Positions 62,733-64,000 of a stretch of DNA of 64,000 bases are shown here, one piece after another (within the stretch, counting starts at the first letter, position 1; every line of letters begins with the position of its first letter). The translations under genes were made by a program, and so were the position numbers. Below the pieces are notes generated by a model. It was not told where the DNA came from. It ran no database searches and saw only the letters and a program-made list of their open reading frames with translations. The DNA is from Bacteroidetes bacterium UBA6221 (GTDB lineage: Bacteria; Bacteroidota; Bacteroidia; Chitinophagales; Chitinophagaceae): the NCBI GenBank assembly GCA_002421685.1, contig DISB01000021.1, positions 1 to 64,000 of the forward strand. Reading direction: 5' to 3'.

Positions 62733-64000
62733 ATGTCTGTAAGAATTAACAGGGCCTTTACGCTCAATATATCAGGACAAAGCACACTAAGCTTTGCATG
62801 GTCAAACTATGATGGTACCCAAACCATTTATATCTCGAACAAGGATACACAACCGCCTAATGACATCACTATTACGATGACCAACAACACGGAAGGCACC
62901 GTAGGATTTCCGGGCGGAGCTGCATTCTCTATAACTGGCTCCGGCAATGCAGGTGTACTTTATCTTCAATTTGAGGGACAATATATTCCCGCTGATGATG
63001 TGAAGGTCATGTCATTAAACTCGGCCACCGGGGAACAGGTGACATGGCAGGGCGCCACTTTCTCTGACGACGGGCAATACCTCGCCATAGCCCCTGAGAG
63101 CGATGTGTTTATTGACCAGGGGGCATCAATAGTGTTTACATTGACCAATGTAATGACGCCGGATGTAAGCGAACCGGTGACGGGTGGTACAGTCGATTTT
63201 AGCTATGTTAATGTTACCGGTATATCAGGTGGTTTTGGTTCTGTTACATTACAGGTGCCATTACTGAACCCACCGGTTGCCCAAAATCAAAACCTTGACC
63301 CGCTTGTTGGTTTTGCAGAGACCGACCTTGTGTTCATTGGTTCTGAACCTAATGCGCTGAATTTATACATTACCAATTCACAGTCCACAGCTATCACACT
63401 GGCAAGCGTACCTGCCAGCCCACTGTTTTCTATTAGTTTTGTTTTTGGCGATGGCACAGGTGCGCTGACTACTATAGACAACAGCGACTTTACAGTAAAC
63501 ATGGCGGGTGGAAACCTGAACAACTGGAAAGTAGTACCAAATTCGCTTGGGAATAATCCCTTCTGGCAGTTCCAGCCGCTGACGACAACAGTGCTCGGTA
63601 CAGGCGCCAATTCAACTGTGGAAATAAGTGTCAGCGGGATCATCACCCAACTGGCGCCCGGCGTCACCTCGGTAATCGTAGCATGGACCGGCCTTACAGG
63701 CTACAACGATGGAGAACTGGCGGTAGATATAGTAAAAGTGCAACCCATAAATATTGTATCGTTCACCGCAAACCCTGCCGGTATCAATAACCCTACCGGA
63801 CCTACAACGGTAACACTGAACTTTGAAGTGCAGAATGCAACATACGTAACTGTGACAAATACTATGTATGCGCAGCAGACAAATACTTCTGACCTCGTAG
63901 ACAGTACTACAGCAGCTATAACCGTCACTACTATTTTTACGCTGATAGCCACCAATATCTTTACCGGGCAGCAGGTATCGCAGTCCGTAGCAGTAGCGGT
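62733..64000 (+). CDS. Large beta-rich protein, 5' part (runs off the window)
   Basis: The frame from ATG 62733 stays open to the last base, at least 422 residues. The N terminus has NRAFTLNISGQSTLSFAW, no signal peptide. It appears to hold Ig-like or carbohydrate-binding-like beta domains: one around residues 1-140 (ISNKDTQPPNDITITMTNN), a second to about 330 (GSEPNALNLYITNSQS) and a third of fibronectin or PKD type (VTLNFEVQNATYVTVTN). It lies 45 bases after the 1,221-residue gene in the same direction. The function is unknown; it could be a target-binding or fibre-like component of the operon's system. Confidence 0.78.
   Translation, partial: MSVRINRAFTLNISGQSTLSFAWSNYDGTQTIYISNKDTQPPNDITITMTNNTEGTVGFPGGAAFSITGSGNAGVLYLQFEGQYIPADDVKVMSLNSATGEQVTWQGATFSDDGQYLAIAPESDVFIDQGASIVFTLTNVMTPDVSEPVTGGTVDFSYVNVTGISGGFGSVTLQVPLLNPPVAQNQNLDPLVGFAETDLVFIGSEPNALNLYITNSQSTAITLASVPASPLFSISFVFGDGTGALTTIDNSDFTVNMAGGNLNNWKVVPNSLGNNPFWQFQPLTTTVLGTGANSTVEISVSGIITQLAPGVTSVIVAWTGLTGYNDGELAVDIVKVQPINIVSFTANPAGINNPTGPTTVTLNFEVQNATYVTVTNTMYAQQTNTSDLVDSTTAAITVTTIFTLIATNIFTGQQVSQSVAVA

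Noticed and set aside
1..64000. CRISPR array, tRNA or rRNA gene, integrase or intact insertion sequence
   Set aside because: No regular spaced repeats, tRNA-like cloverleaf, recombinase motif or transposase was seen on either strand by reading.

Overview
The window is from a member of the Bacteroidota. The evidence is the RteC regulators, the DUF1896, DUF3945 and TopB genes of CTnDOT-type elements, promoters of the TAnnTTTG type, AT-rich ribosome binding sites, and lipoproteins with Bacteroidota-like lipoboxes. Most of it (about 1-50.3 kb) reads as part of an integrative and conjugative element loaded with metal-resistance cargo. The last 13.4 kb is a different, more GC-rich operon. No integrase, transfer genes, tRNA, rRNA, CRISPR array or intact insertion sequence was seen.

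Layout. (1) 1-3.2 kb: end of a zinc/cadmium-type efflux region, with the tail of an RND adaptor, an isoprenylcysteine methyltransferase-like membrane protein and a His-rich Zn/Cd P-type ATPase. (2) 3.5-4.4 kb: first RteC gene. (3) 4.5-31.9 kb: a large copper island. It holds a regulator that joins an HMA-like segment to an AraC-type domain, CopA, a CxxC chaperone, a Cys-rich secreted protein, two DUF3347 proteins, a CPH-type CopB ATPase, a CusA pump split into two frames, a TolC-type channel, two tandem HMBD-bearing adaptors, a beta-propeller lipoprotein, DUF305, TRASH-like and heme-binding proteins, and a multicopper oxidase with a C-terminal barrel-like extension. Inside the island sits an unexpected block: a Ca-type P2 ATPase, an ATP-cone/Mrr-like protein, a beta-CASP nuclease, AMP phosphorylase and PRPP synthetase. 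(4) 32.1-38.8 kb: second RteC, a near copy of the first, then the element's methylase/helicase giant and DUF1896. (5) 39.0-43.9 kb: an arsenic operon (ArsR, DUF6428, phosphoesterase, GcvH-like lipoyl carrier, ACR3) followed by a VOC protein and a mercury operon (ArsR-type regulator, MerTP, GDCCVxC protein). (6) 44.0-50.3 kb: ORF6N protein, TopB, DUF3945, two excisionase-like HTH proteins and a third, divergent RteC, all leftward. (7) 50.65-64 kb: a tight rightward operon of very large, beta-rich proteins without signal peptides, headed by an endonuclease/exonuclease/phosphatase-fold protein and including a DUF6603-like giant. It runs off the window.

How it works together. CopA exports cytosolic Cu(I), and CopB and the Cus tripartite pump clear copper further out. 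The multicopper oxidase and the DUF3347, DUF305 and TRASH-like proteins handle periplasmic copper. The ars and mer operons add arsenite and mercury handling. The backbone genes govern excision and maintenance of the element. The final operon is the best candidate for an undescribed system. The strongest local puzzles are the split cusA with a slippery heptamer, the lipoyl carrier in the ars operon, the nucleotide-salvage block in the copper island, and a relic of a second copB gene.
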